The position numbers and the translations under genes are program-made. Below the pieces are notes generated by a model. That model was not told the origin of the DNA. It saw only the letters and a program-made list of their open reading frames with translations, and searched no databases. 32,712 bases of DNA. Source: JBJXHG01 sp046160865 (GTDB lineage: Bacteria; Planctomycetota; UBA1135; GCA-002686595). Positions 31,688 through 32,712 of this stretch are shown here, one piece after another. Location: the NCBI GenBank assembly GCA_046160865.1, contig JBJXHG010000157.1, positions 1 through 32,712 of the forward strand, given 5' to 3'. Positions within the stretch are counted from its first letter, which is position 1. Each line of letters begins with the position of its first letter.

Positions 31688-32712
31688 CCGACGTCGTCTT
31701 CTACTTCCAAGTGCACCAGCCGAATCGCCTGCGCCGGTACACCTTCTTCGACATCGGCGTTCACGACCGGTACTTCGACGACACCGAGAACGCGCGCATC
31801 CTGCGGCGCGTCTCGGAGAAGTGCTACCTGCCGATGAACGCACTCGTCCTGCACCTCGTGCAGCAACACGAGGGCGCGTTCCGCGTCGCGTACTCGATCT
31901 CGGGCGCGGCACTCGACCAGATGGAGCGCTGGGCGCCCGAAACGCTCGAGAGCTTCGTGCGGCTCGCGCGGACCGGCTGCGTCGAGTTCCTGTGCGAGAC
32001 TTCGCACCACTCGCTCTCGGCGCTCTTCGATCTAGACGAGTTCGAAGCGCAGGTGCGCACGCAGTCCGCGCGCATCCAGAAGCTCTTCGGGCGCGCGCCG
32101 GTCACGTTCCGCAACACCGAGCTCGTGATCGACGAGCGCATCGCGCGCGCAGCCGAGAGCCTCGGCTTCAAGGCGATCCTCGGCGAAGGCGCCGACCACT
32201 TGCTCGGCTGGCGCAGCCCGCACCGCGTCTACCGGCCACAGACGTGCGACAAGATCAAGCTCCTCTTGCGCTCGTACAAGCTGTCCGACGACATCGCGTT
32301 TCGCTTCAGCAATCGGCAGTGGAACGAATGGCCGCTGACCGCGGAAAAATTCGCCAGCTGGGTGCACAACGTGCCGGAGGAGGACGTGTTCATCGGACTC
32401 TTCATGGACTACGAAACGTTCGGCGAGCACCAGTGGTCCGAGACCGGCATCTTCAAGTTCATGGAGCATGTGCCACGCGCGATCCTCGCCAATCCGCGCT
32501 TCCGCTTCCGCACTCCCGCGGAAGTCGCGGCCGAGACGGATCCCGTCTCGCGGCTCGAGATCCCGCACCCGACTTCATGGGCGGACGCCGAGCGGGACCT
32601 GACCGCCTGGCTCGGCAATCCCATGCAGCGCGCGGCGAACGAAGCGCTTTACTCCCTCGCGCCGGCAGTCCGAAAAGTGCCGCAAGCAACTCACCCCGAG
32701 CTGCTCGCGCAC
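31684..32712 (+). CDS. GH57 family glycoside hydrolase, alpha-amylase-like (3' end outside window)
   Basis: The frame is open for 343 codons to the window edge, so the C-terminus is missing. The four GH57 regions present are: VHQPNR (His11), CETSHHSL, the nucleophile Glu146 in FRNTELVID, and the acid/base Asp242 in FMDYETFGEHQ. Hydrolysis or transglycosylation of alpha-1,4-glucan is the expected activity; the start overlaps the GT4 stop (ATGA at 31684). The gene set debranching enzyme, GT4, GH57 resembles glycogen-metabolism clusters known in Bacteroidetes and other phyla. Confidence 0.9.
   Translation, partial: MTDVVFYFQVHQPNRLRRYTFFDIGVHDRYFDDTENARILRRVSEKCYLPMNALVLHLVQQHEGAFRVAYSISGAALDQMERWAPETLESFVRLARTGCVEFLCETSHHSLSALFDLDEFEAQVRTQSARIQKLFGRAPVTFRNTELVIDERIARAAESLGFKAILGEGADHLLGWRSPHRVYRPQTCDKIKLLLRSYKLSDDIAFRFSNRQWNEWPLTAEKFASWVHNVPEEDVFIGLFMDYETFGEHQWSETGIFKFMEHVPRAILANPRFRFRTPAEVAAETDPVSRLEIPHPTSWADAERDLTAWLGNPMQRAANEALYSLAPAVRKVPQATHPELLAH

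Overview
The window is GC-rich bacterial chromosome with dense, mostly short-spaced genes on both strands and no rRNA, tRNA, CRISPR array or transposase gene that I can see. The mix of pseudopilin/PilX-like proteins, HEAT and FG-GAP repeat proteins, a CarboxypepD_reg-type surface protein, several large histidine kinases and a glycogen debranching/GT4/GH57 operon suggests a Planctomycetota-like or other large-genome environmental bacterium. This is an inference from gene content and base composition; no rRNA is present to settle it.

Layout. 1-123: right end of a repeat element. 311-4374: plus-strand run of two prepilin-like proteins, a PilX-like protein with a beta-rich passenger and a HEAT-repeat protein, followed by a decayed duplicate of the PilX-like gene (4443-4943). 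5109-9425: signalling operon of a HAMP-like membrane protein, a CHASE4-like/HAMP histidine kinase and a REC-HisKA-HATPase-REC hybrid kinase. 9436-9766: a 331-bp inverted-repeat element that abuts a small lipoprotein-like gene lacking its signal peptide. 10139-12253 (minus): degenerate-GGDEF/EAL protein. 12388-14034: a small membrane protein and a decarboxylating dehydrogenase on the minus strand. 14262-15977: surface protein whose 3' end runs into a 122-bp tandem repeat array. 16384-20323: histidine utilisation (hutH, hutU) with repeat elements and a 36-residue lysine-rich protein between them. 20329-21087: membrane protein gene carrying an in-frame palindromic element. 21194-23359: PP2C-type phosphatase, then an SRPBCC-ArsR pair behind a promoter with two identical operator-like sites. 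23398-24945 (minus): FG-GAP propeller protein. 25221-27479: hybrid kinase. 27490-27717 (minus): FmdB-like zinc ribbon. 27728-28057: second complete 330-bp element. 28206-end: glycogen/alpha-glucan operon, the last gene cut by the window edge.

How the genes work together. HutH and HutU perform the first two steps of histidine breakdown (histidine to urocanate to imidazolonepropionate); the later Hut enzymes are not here. The debranching enzyme, GT4 glycosyltransferase and GH57 enzyme overlap by ATGA junctions and form one alpha-glucan metabolism unit. The kinase genes at 5692 and 7596 overlap the same way and probably form a phosphorelay.

The most unusual content is non-coding. There are four distinct repeat families: (i) about 330-bp elements with 23-bp GAATCTGTCCCC... 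termini, in three copies; (ii) a 177-bp near-palindromic element with perfect 23-bp terminal inverted repeats, in two copies, one of them in frame inside a gene; (iii) a 161-bp element with perfect 22-bp terminal inverted repeats, inserted exactly at the apex of one family-(ii) palindrome with a 3-bp target duplication, the other copy serving as the empty site; (iv) a 122-bp tandem repeat with internal hairpins. None encodes an obvious transposase, so all would have to be mobilised in trans.
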